Assembly: GCA_035653295.1 (NCBI GenBank)
Contig: DASRCB010000100.1
Location: 1-28,174 of the forward strand
Direction of reading: 5' to 3'
Length of the DNA stretch: 28,174 nt
Source of the DNA: DASRCB01 sp035653295
GTDB lineage: Bacteria; Acidobacteriota; Terriglobia; Bryobacterales; Bryobacteraceae
The notes under the pieces are model-generated. The model was not told where the DNA came from and ran no database searches. It was given only the letters and a program-made list of their open reading frames with translations. Every line of letters starts with the position of its first letter. Position 1 is the first letter of the stretch. Below are positions 7,674-21,477 of the stretch, in pieces. The translations under genes were made by a program, and so were the position numbers.

Positions 7674-10571
<2,898 letters not shown>

Positions 10572-10574
10572 TGC

Positions 10575-13919
<3,345 letters not shown>

Positions 13920-14311
13920 GAAGCGTACTCAACCCTCCCAGGTTCAACCGATTCGTTCCAGATGGTTTGATCCGGGGAGGTGGAGATGGTTTCACTCCGG
14001 CCCTTTACGCAGAGTAATTTTCACGACGTATTTTGCAGCACGATACGAACTTCCGTTTTCGCCGTTAGCTGGTGCGCCCGTACCTGCGGCCGATCTCCCC
14101 GCAAACGGTCATCGCCCTCGCGCGCCCGAAGCGGCGGTTCGCAGAACTGCGACCAGAACCGCATCGTGCGCCTGCGTCGAAACCATTCTGCGCCGCGTGC
14201 GCAAAACCGCTCCCGTACCTCGCATCGGCGTACCGCTCGAACAACATGACCCGGATCGGGATCGATTCCGGCGCGAGAGCGCCGCTATGAGGTTCTGCCG
14301 CAACCCTGCGG
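13920..14311. other. Intergenic region upstream of the treS-treY operon
   Basis: No convincing gene; short frames are Arg/Ala-rich shadows. Two direct AGATGGTTT repeats (13960-13968 and 13984-13992, 24 bp apart start to start) sit 41 and 65 bp upstream of the treS start and could be regulator sites. A GGCGC-GAGA-GCGCC hairpin at 14270-14283 lies just 3' of the preceding operon. It has no T-run. I see no clear sigma-70 promoter. Confidence 0.4.
13960..13992. repeat. Paired AGATGGTTT direct repeat upstream of treS
   Basis: Two identical 9-mers occur in the same orientation, with flanking 'CCAGATGGTTT' and 'GGAGATGGTTT', and both are followed by CCGG within nine bases. The spacing is a little over two helical turns. 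A regulatory role is a guess. Confidence 0.3.
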
Positions 14312-15403
14312 CTATTCAAAGCGCTTCAGCTCTTGAATAAGCGCTTTCAGTCCCTTTTTCTTGTAGATCTGGATCAAACGGTCTTCCTCGGGCGAGGGGG
14401 CCAAAACCTGTTCCAGCCGGGGATCGCTCAGGGCGGTGCGGGAGGGGATCCAGACGTGCTGATCGGCGAACTCGACGTTGCGTACGAAGCCGGTCATCCC
14501 GGCCACGCCCATCGGCAGCCGCAGCGTGGCGTCCTGCACGATTTCGCGGCTCTGTCCCGGCGCGAGATCGAGATTCGTGGGCAGGGAATCGGCGAGAAAC
14601 TCGCGGCCCTGCTGGTCGCGCACGATCCAGCCCAGTTCCACCGACCGCACCTGCTCGTCGGACTTGTTGCGAATACTGACCCGGGGTCCGCGCGCCTCGT
14701 TCGCTGCCACGCGAACCACACCATCGCCGGGCTGCACCGGCGCATCGGGGAACTGGAGGAACGAGAACCGCATCTCGTGCTCCGGTTCATAATTCGTCGC
14801 AGGCCCGCGCACCATCTGGACCGCGAGCCCGCTGCGCTCGGCGGACCGGCTCATGGCGGACAGCATCTCCTGCTGCAGGCGCTGCGGGCCGCCTGCCTCG
14901 AGAAGATTGCGGAAATAGCGGCGATCGCGGCGTGCTTCCAGTTCGTATACCGTCAGAGCGCGGCGCGAACTCAGCCGGTCAGGCCCATAGAAAGACAAGT
15001 CGTCGAACAGAACACCGTCGAGCGTAATCTGAACAAAGCCGTCAGCGGCCTGCACCGGACGAAGCAGGCGCAGGTCCACGCGCACGGGGAAAGTATCGCC
15101 AGGCGCTACGTTCAGGCTGGGCACGGTTACCGAAGCCTTCCCGCCGGGGCTGATGTCCTGGGCGATAACCATGAGCGTGATGCCGCGGATACGCCGTTCC
15201 CCGGCATTGCGAAGCGTCAGCGCGTCGTGAACGTCCACCACCACCGCGCCGCCTCGCGACAGCTCACTGCTCCCCGCGGGATCGGAAGAGAGCACGGCTA
15301 CCGGCGAGTCTTTCGGCAGATCGATGCGCGGCAGCACTCCGGCGCAGGCCATTGGCCCCGCCATCAGGCTGAACAGCGCCACTCGTGGGAAATTACTGCT
15401 CAT
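14312..15403 (-). CDS. Exported protein with duplicated beta-domain, third gene of the ECF sigma operon
   Basis: I do not recognise a family. The 363-residue protein begins with a probable signal peptide (residues about 7-22, ending near ACAG). Two beta-sandwich-like segments (about 52-150 and 226-325) resemble one another. Each has an N-x-(G/S)-(E/D)-x-x-(I/V)-R-(G/S) start, an '(L)xxAPG(D/Q)' turn in the middle, and ends in an aromatic (F/W) plus '(S/P)SR(R/T)AL'. The ends are TKKG-like: 'EDRLIQIYKKKGLKALIQELKRFE', a basic helix. A helical linker (about 155-200) joins the segments. The start overlaps the anti-sigma stop by 11 nt (ATG at 15403, TAA at 15393), so translation is coupled. By position it is likely an envelope partner or target of the sigma/anti-sigma switch. 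Confidence 0.8.
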   Translation of the reverse strand: MSSNFPRVALFSLMAGPMACAGVLPRIDLPKDSPVAVLSSDPAGSSELSRGGAVVVDVHDALTLRNAGERRIRGITLMVIAQDISPGGKASVTVPSLNVAPGDTFPVRVDLRLLRPVQAADGFVQITLDGVLFDDLSFYGPDRLSSRRALTVYELEARRDRRYFRNLLEAGGPQRLQQEMLSAMSRSAERSGLAVQMVRGPATNYEPEHEMRFSFLQFPDAPVQPGDGVVRVAANEARGPRVSIRNKSDEQVRSVELGWIVRDQQGREFLADSLPTNLDLAPGQSREIVQDATLRLPMGVAGMTGFVRNVEFADQHVWIPSRTALSDPRLEQVLAPSPEEDRLIQIYKKKGLKALIQELKRFE

Positions 15404-16031
15404 CGTATACCCGGCTGATAGTCACCTGCCCCGTGTCGGAATCGACAACGCGCGCCGCGGCGGAACCCTCGAGACTGACTGACACACGAACGTTGGAAGC
15501 GCTGTCGGGCGCCACACTGAGCGTGCTTCCGTTGGCGTGCATGGCGATGAGCCGGGGCGAAGCCTCCAGAACGCCGAACGCCGGCGCGGCGGCGATGCTC
15601 TCCGTGTGCTGATGCGAGCGGTCATAACCGAAGAGACGCTCCACCACCCCGCCCAGCCTTCCCGAGTCAGATCGCGGCATGTTGATGACAATGGCCGCGG
15701 CAAAGAGGACCACGAGCATCGCCATTGACGCGGCAATGTTCCAGCGCAGCAGCGGCGACCGCCGCTTCACGGGAAAGTCGCCGACGCATTCCCCCGCGGC
15801 AAGCCCCACGCGGATGTTGCCGGTCATCTCCTCGGCCAGGCGTTCCCATTCCACTCCGAGCGGCATCTGGGCGGTGAAGTCGCGGAGCGCCTCCCGGGCA
15901 GCCTGGTTCGCGCGGACCTCCTGCCGGCATGCCGGGCAGAGCGTAATGTGGCGGCGCACACGCCACCGCGTCAGGGCCCCCCAGTCGTTCCCTGCATACA
16001 GCGCCAGTTCGGAAAGCGTAGGATGCCTCAT
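15393..16031 (-). CDS. Membrane anti-sigma factor with zinc-finger N-terminus
   Basis: The 212-residue protein has a ZAS (zinc anti-sigma) motif His28-xxx-Cys32-xx-Cys35 in 'RRHITLCPACRQEV', which in the family binds zinc and the sigma factor. A single membrane helix lies at about 97-118 ('NIAASMAMLVVLFAAAIVIN'). The outer part (about 120-212) is Ser/Val-rich, likely beta-rich. The topology is cytoplasmic N-terminus, periplasmic C-terminus. The start codon overlaps the sigma factor stop as ATGA (16028-16031), and its own stop overlaps the next gene by 11 nt. I infer that it holds the sigma factor inactive until an envelope signal acts. The His28/Cys32/Cys35 set fits, but an upstream His of the usual H-x3-C-x2-C pattern is all that is visible; a fourth ligand is not certain. 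Confidence 0.85.
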   Translation of the reverse strand: MRHPTLSELALYAGNDWGALTRWRVRRHITLCPACRQEVRANQAAREALRDFTAQMPLGVEWERLAEEMTGNIRVGLAAGECVGDFPVKRRSPLLRWNIAASMAMLVVLFAAAIVINMPRSDSGRLGGVVERLFGYDRSHQHTESIAAAPAFGVLEASPRLIAMHANGSTLSVAPDSASNVRVSVSLEGSAAARVVDSDTGQVTISRVYDEQ

Positions 16032-16624
16032 GCCCGCCTCCGCTGCATATAGCGCCGGAATTTGACGCGTGCGTTGGCTATATGTGACCGGACCGTAGCC
16101 TTGGAGCAGTTCAACTCCCGGGCAACATCTTCGGCGGGGAGGCCTTCAACGTCGCGCAAAAGGAGCGCAGTACGTTCGCGATCGGTCAGGCTTTCGAGCC
16201 CGCGCTCGATCCAGGAGCGGCGTTCGGAGCGCAGCAGTGTCTCTTCCGGCGTTTCGGAGCTGTTGCCCAGCCATTGCTCCAGCATGCGATCCGACATGGA
16301 ATCGGGCATGGAGTCGATCTCGCAGAAGGTGACCTTGCCGTTACGCCGCAGGAAGTCGATCGCGGTATTGCTGGCGATGCGAGACATCCAGTGCGCGGCC
16401 TTTTCCGGATCCTTAAGCTGGTCCTGGCGCTGCAGCGCCTTGATGAACGCTTCCTGGGTCAGGTCCTGCGCGTCGGCAACGTTGCCCACAATGCGGTAGA
16501 TGAGCAGGAAGATGCGGCGCAGATGATCGGCGATGAACCGGCTCTGTAGTTCCTGCTGGGCATCGGCCTCACAGTGCGACCGCTCGTTCATCAACGCCTC
16601 GAGAATGTCGACCGACGTCGCCAT
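16028..16624 (-). CDS. ECF-type RNA polymerase sigma factor
   Basis: With ATG 16624 the protein has 198 residues. Region 2 is at about 28-95 ('LIYRIVGNVADAQDLTQEAFIKAL', then 'AHWMSRIASNTAIDFLRRN'), and region 4 at about 145-195 ('LTDRERTALLLRDVEGLPAEDVARELNCSKATVRSHIANARVKFRR'). It directs RNA polymerase to ECF promoters and is presumably held by the anti-sigma factor encoded next, with which it overlaps by ATGA. The start is unsettled: ATG 16591 has a GAGG five bases upstream and leaves both domains intact, while a frame open to 16765 would add 47 residues unlike the family. The C-terminus ends in a basic 'YMQRRRA'. Confidence 0.93.
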   Translation of the reverse strand: MATSVDILEALMNERSHCEADAQQELQSRFIADHLRRIFLLIYRIVGNVADAQDLTQEAFIKALQRQDQLKDPEKAAHWMSRIASNTAIDFLRRNGKVTFCEIDSMPDSMSDRMLEQWLGNSSETPEETLLRSERRSWIERGLESLTDRERTALLLRDVEGLPAEDVARELNCSKATVRSHIANARVKFRRYMQRRRA

Positions 16625-16693
16625 GGCTCTAATAAGGAACTGACGCAGAACCGCGGCGAACGTGCAACCGTTCTGTCTTTCACCACGCCTCCA

Positions 16694-16748
16694 ACCTGAG
16701 GCAGCTTCAAGGTCACTTCGATTGTAGCTCAGGTCGCTTTCGTCCGAA
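16694..16748 (-). promoter_or_regulatory. Candidate promoter of the sigma operon, flanked by an inverted repeat
   Basis: On the minus strand, TTCGGA (16743-16748) and TACAAT (16721-16726) are 16 bp apart; the -10 is good and the -35 weak. A 7-bp inverted repeat CTCAGGT/ACCTGAG (16728-16734 and 16694-16700) brackets the -10. A start near 16714 would leave a leader of about 90 nt before ATG 16624. Confidence 0.3.
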
Positions 16749-16852
16749 GGCGCTGTTTCGTCCACAAAAGTTTGTAGCCAATGGACTTAGCCGCCGGGAT
16801 GATAGCCTCGAACAAGCGTGAGCCCCTGCGTCTGTCCGCTTCCTTTTGCTGG

Positions 16853-18727
16853 TCAGAGGCCAGCCGAGTGGGACGCGCCCCCCGACTTTTTGTCCTCATA
16901 ACCGATCAGTCCTAGCAACGCGCCCCAATGATAGAAGCGATCGCTGCTGCTGACGTCGTCGCCTGACCCGGTGATGGCGTTGTAGTTCTCATGGACGTGG
17001 CCATGCTCGGTCCATTCTTTTTCGAACAATGCCAGCGAGCGGTCAGCGAATTGGCTGCGGGCCGCAGTCGCCTCATAATTCAGGAGCCCGAGGTACACCA
17101 GATAGTTCATCGGCCCCCAGATGCGGCCGCGCCAGTACTCCTGATCGCGAAACGCCGGATCCGATCGCGCAATGGACGGGATTACCCATTGCCCCTGGAA
17201 TTCGTTCGGGTTCAGCAAATGTTGCAGCACCATGCGGTCGGCCTGCTGCGGCGTCGCTGCCTTCGCCAGCATGGGATAGAAGTTCGTAGGCGAGATCCGC
17301 GGGCTGAACTGTCCTGTGTCGAGATTCTTGTTGAGGAACATTCCCGTTTTCTCGTCCCAAAGGGTACGAAGCGTCGCCCGATACCGGTCCGCGCGCTTTT
17401 CGAGCTCATCACGTGCGCCTCGGTCGCCGAGCACGCCGGCAATCTCGGCCAGCGCATCGCAATCGGCGACATAGAGGCCCATTAAACCCACGTCGGCCAG
17501 GTGCATCCTCCCGGACCGTGGGTCGAATGGAGCGTCGTCGTACATCGGACTGTTATCCAGACCCGATTCGTACTTTGCCGCCTGCAGCGTCCCAACGGAT
17601 GAGTCATCCGGATTGCGCGGCCGATTGCCCGCGTCCGTGCCCCAGACCAGATAGCCGCCGCGGTCGCGATGCTCGGCCCACCAGCGATTCCAGGCCAGCA
17701 GTGGCTCGAAACTGTCGCGCAGCAGCCATCGGTCGCCGAACCGGCGATAAAGATTCAGCACAGTGAGCGCCCCCACGGGAGGTTCCGAACGATCGAAGCT
17801 TTTCCACTCGCCGGCTCGGGCGTAGTTCGGGACAAACCCGGCTGGCGTGTGCTCGCGCAGGATCTCCAGCGCATTGGCGTAGGCGAGATCGCGATCGCCG
17901 ATTGCCGCGAGTGAGGCCGCGAAGAAGGTGTCCCAGTCGAACAGGACGTAGCCGCCCCACTGCTCCGACCAGACGCGGCTCACCGGAGAGATCACTCGTT
18001 GTTTTGAGGGCTCGTAGATGGTATCCCACGCGAGAACAGTCTCAACGGCCCGCGCTACCGAGTTATCCCGCGGCCGAGCCCGATCGAGGACGGCGCGGAT
18101 CTCCTCGAGCGAACGTGGCCGCCCTGTACTGAGGCCAACAGGATCCGTGAAGGAAGCGGCGAGGTACGGTCCTGCTATGGGAATGTCCACGCCGACGGCC
18201 TGCTTCGCAGTCGAGTACACACCGATGCGCCGCGCAGAAGTCCGAAACTCGATGCCCTCGCCAGTGCGCGCAACACTGCCGGGAAGATTCCACAGGATGC
18301 CCGCGGAAAAGACGAGGGTGGCCGGTAGCGCGCTTTTCGATGCGAGCGGCGTCGCCAGCATCACCAGGTCGTCGCCATCGTGCGCGGTCTGGAGCATCAG
18401 ACTGTGATCGCGCCACGAGAGGCGTAGCTCCGTGTATTCGCCTCTCCATGTATGCGGTCCGGGAAAGACCTGCTCGAGGCCCGCGCCCTGGCGGCCGATC
18501 AGCGCGTTGGAAAGGAACGCGTCGCCATTGAGGCTCGTGTTCTCCTTGAGGCCGACGCGAATGGTCAGGGCCTCCGGCAGAAGAACCTGAGCGGCCACGC
18601 TGTGCACATCCCACGTGTTCCACCCCTGCGCAAGCCGGTGCTGGATGGCATCGTATTCGGGCGAACGAGTGCCCTGCCCCGTGAGCCACGAGGCCAGGGC
18701 GAGGGCGATCAGGGCAATCCGGCGCAT
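16853..18727 (-). CDS. Exported GH63/MGH1-like alpha-glycosidase
   Basis: The 624-residue protein has a signal peptide (residues 1-17, RRIALIALALASWLTG). Residues about 220-620 form an (alpha/alpha)6 barrel of the GH63/MGH1-like clan: 'YVLFDWDTFFAASLAAIGD' (260-278), 'YESGLDNSPMYDD' with probable acid Asp391, 'YWRGRIWGPMNYLVYLGL', and 'HVHENYNAITG' with probable base Glu580. The N-terminal ~200 residues form a beta-sandwich. Relatives include YgjK-type alpha-glucosidases and mannosylglycerate hydrolases; substrate cannot be fixed from motifs. It is exported, so it acts on extracellular or periplasmic sugars and is not part of the cytoplasmic trehalose pathway. It is transcribed divergently from the thiolase operon, 73 bp apart. 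Confidence 0.85.
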   Translation of the reverse strand: MRRIALIALALASWLTGQGTRSPEYDAIQHRLAQGWNTWDVHSVAAQVLLPEALTIRVGLKENTSLNGDAFLSNALIGRQGAGLEQVFPGPHTWRGEYTELRLSWRDHSLMLQTAHDGDDLVMLATPLASKSALPATLVFSAGILWNLPGSVARTGEGIEFRTSARRIGVYSTAKQAVGVDIPIAGPYLAASFTDPVGLSTGRPRSLEEIRAVLDRARPRDNSVARAVETVLAWDTIYEPSKQRVISPVSRVWSEQWGGYVLFDWDTFFAASLAAIGDRDLAYANALEILREHTPAGFVPNYARAGEWKSFDRSEPPVGALTVLNLYRRFGDRWLLRDSFEPLLAWNRWWAEHRDRGGYLVWGTDAGNRPRNPDDSSVGTLQAAKYESGLDNSPMYDDAPFDPRSGRMHLADVGLMGLYVADCDALAEIAGVLGDRGARDELEKRADRYRATLRTLWDEKTGMFLNKNLDTGQFSPRISPTNFYPMLAKAATPQQADRMVLQHLLNPNEFQGQWVIPSIARSDPAFRDQEYWRGRIWGPMNYLVYLGLLNYEATAARSQFADRSLALFEKEWTEHGHVHENYNAITGSGDDVSSSDRFYHWGALLGLIGYEDKKSGGASHSAGL

Positions 18728-18800
18728 ACTAACAGCCTGGCAGAAGCTCGGGCCGATCCGACCGGGCTTTCCGCGGCTTTCGAGCTATCCTGTTTGTAGT

Positions 18801-19961
18801 ATGAGAGCGGTAGCGGTCGTCGGCATTGGGAAAACCCCCTTCGGAGCATTTCCCGACCGTGACATCCGGTCGCTGTCCGTCGAAGCCGGCGAGAAGGCGC
18901 TGAAGGACGCGCACCTCACGCCTGATCGCGTGGAAGCCTTCTATTTGGGCAACTTTGCCGGCCCGAGCTTCACTGGCCAAAACCATTTGGCGCCCTGGAT
19001 TGCCTCGGGAATGGGCATGGAGGGGATCCCCGCGACACGCGTCGAGGATGCCTGCGCCTCCAGTGGTTCTGCGTTCTTTCACGCATGGACAGCCGTGGCC
19101 TCCGGCGTTTATAATGTGGTCCTGGTTACAGGTGTCGAGAAGATGACCTCTCAACCGACACCCGTAGTAGCCGAAATCCTGGCCGGCGCGGGAGAAATGG
19201 CCGGCGAGGGTAAGGCTGGCGCGACTTTTCCGGCGCTGTTCGCCATGATTGCGCAACGGCACATGTTTGAGTACGGCACCACCCGCGAGCAGCTCGCTGC
19301 CGTCGCGGTAAAGAATCACTGCAACGGGGCCAGGAACCCCATGGCGCATATGCGAAAAGTAGTGAGCATGGAACAGGTGCTGGCCGGCAAACCGGTCGCC
19401 GATCCACTCACTGTTTACGACTGCTCACTGGTCAGCGACGGCGCCGCGGCGGTGGTCATCGCTCCGCTGGAGCAGGCGGCCGAATTCACCGACAAACCCG
19501 TCCGAGTTCTCGGCATCGCGCAGACGTCCGACCGTCTGGCGCTGGAAGACAAGGACGACATCACCACGTTTCAGGCACTGCGCCGCGCCGCCGGCAAGGC
19601 GTATGCGATGGCGGGCGTTACGGCGAACGATATCCAGTTCGCCGAAGTGCATGATTGTTTCACGATAGCCGAAATTCTGGCCACCGAAGATCTGGGATTC
19701 GTGCCGAAGGGCGAGGGCGGCCCTTACGCACTCTCCGGCGCCACGTGCCTCCACGGCGCGCGGCCGGTGAACGCCAGCGGCGGACTGAAATCGAAGGGGC
19801 ACCCGGTGGGAGCGACGGGTGTCGGCCAGATCTGCGATATAGCGCTGCAGATCCGTGGCGAAGCCGGCGAGCTCCAGCTGAGGAACCATAACATCGGGCT
19901 GGCCCAGAATCTCGGAGGTTCCGGGGCCACCTGCGTCGTGACCGTACTGGGGGCAAAATGA
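18801..19961 (+). CDS. SCP2-type thiolase (acetyl-CoA acetyltransferase-like)
   Basis: The 386-residue protein belongs to the SCP-x/archaeal ACAT-like thiolase branch. It shows nucleophile Cys85 in 'VEDACASSGSAF', His284/Cys286 in 'AEVHDCFTIAE', and the GHP loop (333-335) in 'SKGHPVGATG'. The Cys in HDCF replaces the pattern of classical degradative thiolases, as in this branch. It would make or break a C-C bond on acyl-CoA substrates in the cytoplasm. In archaea and elsewhere such thiolases work in complex with DUF35 proteins, and a DUF35 gene follows with ATGA overlap. I chose ATG 18801 because the family starts at MRAVAVVGIG; an upstream open frame adds unrelated residues. There is no Shine-Dalgarno; a TATCCT 12 nt upstream suggests a very short leader. 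Confidence 0.9.
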   Translation: MRAVAVVGIGKTPFGAFPDRDIRSLSVEAGEKALKDAHLTPDRVEAFYLGNFAGPSFTGQNHLAPWIASGMGMEGIPATRVEDACASSGSAFFHAWTAVASGVYNVVLVTGVEKMTSQPTPVVAEILAGAGEMAGEGKAGATFPALFAMIAQRHMFEYGTTREQLAAVAVKNHCNGARNPMAHMRKVVSMEQVLAGKPVADPLTVYDCSLVSDGAAAVVIAPLEQAAEFTDKPVRVLGIAQTSDRLALEDKDDITTFQALRRAAGKAYAMAGVTANDIQFAEVHDCFTIAEILATEDLGFVPKGEGGPYALSGATCLHGARPVNASGGLKSKGHPVGATGVGQICDIALQIRGEAGELQLRNHNIGLAQNLGGSGATCVVTVLGAK

Positions 19962-20200
19962 GCGCAGCAGTATTACCGCAGACAACGGGGAAAGGCGTCG
20001 TCTACACGGAGACGATTATTTATTCGGCGCCTCCCAAATACCTGAGCGAAGTGCCGTATCAGATCGCGATTGTCGAACTGGAGAACGGGCGCAGGATGAC
20101 CGTGCGCATTGTGGGCGACCAGGTTTCTACCGGTGATCGCGTAGCCTTTGCCGAATTCCGCAACGAGGTTCCCTGCTTTAAAAAAGCCGAGAACGAATGA
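19958..20200 (+). CDS. DUF35 OB-fold protein without the zinc ribbon
   Basis: The 80-residue protein is the OB-fold half of DUF35: 'GKGVVYTETIIYSAPPKYLSEVPYQIAIVELENGRRMTVRIVGD' followed by 'GDRVAFAEF' and a PCF end. The usual N-terminal rubredoxin-like zinc ribbon (two CxxC pairs) is missing; only one Cys is present. In the archaeal HMG-CoA synthase/ACAT/DUF35 complex the DUF35 protein bridges thiolase and acyl-CoA; I infer it is a subunit of the thiolase encoded just upstream, with which it overlaps by ATGA. A GGGGG lies upstream of the ATG. Its own stop overlaps the aminotransferase start (ATGA, 20197-20200). Confidence 0.85.
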   Translation: MSAAVLPQTTGKGVVYTETIIYSAPPKYLSEVPYQIAIVELENGRRMTVRIVGDQVSTGDRVAFAEFRNEVPCFKKAENE

Positions 20201-21372
20201 GACTCGCCGAGCGGATGAGCCGCATCCGCACCGAAGGCGCTTTTGAAGTTCTGAGCCGCGCCCGCGCCCTGGAGGCGCAGGGCCGAAACATCATTCACCT
20301 GGAGATCGGCGAGCCCGATTTCCGCACTCCCGCCAATATTGTCGAAGCCGGGCAACGCGCCCTCGCCGAGGGCTGGACGCGCTACGGTCCGACTCAGGGG
20401 CTGCCGGAGCTGCGCCAGGCCATCGCCGATTCTCTTTGGCGCACCCACGGACTGGATTACGGCATCGAGCACGTTTGCATCACGCCGGGCGCGAAGCCGA
20501 TCCTGTTTTTCGTCCTGCTGGCGCTGCTCGAGCCGGGCGATGAGGTCATTTATCCCGATCCGGGCTTTCCGATTTACGCCTCCATGATCGATTTCCTCGG
20601 GGGCGCCGGCGTGCCCGTGCCCCTGGTCGAGGAGCGGGGGTTTTCCTTCGATCTGAACGTCTTCAGGCGGAAGCTCTCGACGCAGACGAAACTCGTCATT
20701 CTGAACTCGCCGCAGAACCCAACGGGTGGCGTGATTCCGGCAGACGATGTTCGCGCCATGGCCGCGCTGCTGCGTTCCCGCGATGTGATGGTGCTGTCGG
20801 ACGAGATCTATTCGCGCATCTGGTTCGACGAGCCGCCGCTGTCCATCGGCACGCTGCCGGGCATGCGCGAGAACACAGTGATTCTCGACGGGTTCTCCAA
20901 GACTTACGCCATGACCGGGTGGCGGCTGGGATATGGTGTGATGCCGCCGTGGCTTGCCGACGCCGTCAACACGCTGATGGTCAACTCCAATTCCTGCACC
21001 GCGAGCTTCACGCAGCGCGCTGGAATCGAAGCGCTCTGCGGTGCGCAGGACGCGGTCACGAACATGGTGGCCGAATTTCGCCGCCGGCGGGATCAGTTTT
21101 GTGCGGCACTGAACGAGATTCCCGGAATCCGTTGCACGCTGCCGCAGGGGGCCTTCTACGCGTTCCCGAATATCACCGGAACCGGGTGGAAGTCGAAACC
21201 GCTCGCCGACGCTCTTCTGGAGAAGGCGGGCGTCGCGGCGCTCAGCGGCACGGCTTTCGGAACCTTCGGCGAAGGGTATTTGCGCTTCAGCACCGCAAAC
21301 TCGCTGGAGCATCTGCTGGAAGCGGTGCGGAGGATTCGCGCTTTTTTGGCCTCCGAGCCGCCGCCTGCGTAA
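20197..21372 (+). CDS. Class I PLP-dependent aminotransferase
   Basis: The 391-residue protein is a fold-type I aminotransferase, AspC/AlaT-like. It has the PLP lysine Lys235 in 'DGFSKTYAMTGWRLGY', Asn174 ('SPQNPTGG'), Asp202 and Tyr205 ('LSDEIYSRI'), and the carboxylate-binding Arg363 in 'GYLRFSTANS'. The N-terminal 'IHLEIGEPDFRTP' is typical of the I-gamma subgroup. It transfers an amino group between an amino acid and a 2-oxoacid, in the cytoplasm; the actual substrate is not visible. It overlaps the DUF35 stop by ATGA, so it is made with the thiolase complex. A link to a branched-chain or beta-keto product of the thiolase is a possibility, not shown. Confidence 0.92.
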   Translation: MRLAERMSRIRTEGAFEVLSRARALEAQGRNIIHLEIGEPDFRTPANIVEAGQRALAEGWTRYGPTQGLPELRQAIADSLWRTHGLDYGIEHVCITPGAKPILFFVLLALLEPGDEVIYPDPGFPIYASMIDFLGGAGVPVPLVEERGFSFDLNVFRRKLSTQTKLVILNSPQNPTGGVIPADDVRAMAALLRSRDVMVLSDEIYSRIWFDEPPLSIGTLPGMRENTVILDGFSKTYAMTGWRLGYGVMPPWLADAVNTLMVNSNSCTASFTQRAGIEALCGAQDAVTNMVAEFRRRRDQFCAALNEIPGIRCTLPQGAFYAFPNITGTGWKSKPLADALLEKAGVAALSGTAFGTFGEGYLRFSTANSLEHLLEAVRRIRAFLASEPPPA

Positions 21373-21419
21373 TCCGGCGATCGCCATGCCGCTGGGCGAA
21401 GCGCCCGCCCACCTTCTCC

Positions 21420-21448
21420 TTGACAGTCGAGGAGAGTGCTGATACGCT
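21420..21448 (+). promoter_or_regulatory. Sigma-70-type promoter of padR-ADOP
   Basis: A consensus -35 TTGACA (21420-21425) and a -10 TACGCT (21443-21448) are 17 bp apart. The spacer holds half of a GACAGTC-type repeat (see operator). Confidence 0.55.
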
Positions 21449-21470
21449 TCTCCCAGACAGTCTGGGAGAG
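21422..21470 (+). promoter_or_regulatory. Probable PadR operator: direct repeat and perfect palindrome over promoter and RBS
   Basis: Two direct copies, GACAGTCGAGGAGAG (21422-21436) and GACAGTCTGGGAGAG (21456-21470), match at 13 of 15 positions. The second is the right half of a perfect palindrome: TCTCCCAGAC (21449-21458), spacer A, GTCTGGGAGA (21460-21469). The first has its own inverted flanks TCTCCT/AGGAGA (21415-21420/21430-21435). The palindrome overlaps the transcription start region and contains the ribosome binding site GGGAGAG (21464-21470), so it could act on DNA (PadR binding) or RNA. Confidence 0.55.
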
Positions 21471-21477
21471 AACCGCG

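Noticed and set aside
14065..14319. An 84-residue minus-strand frame in the treS upstream region
   Set aside because: It overlaps the stop of the preceding gene, is Arg/Ala-rich and lacks a ribosome binding site.
14333..15418. A 361-residue plus-strand frame antisense to the third sigma-operon protein
   Set aside because: The minus-strand protein has a signal peptide and internal repeat and sits in an overlapping operon; the antisense product has neither.
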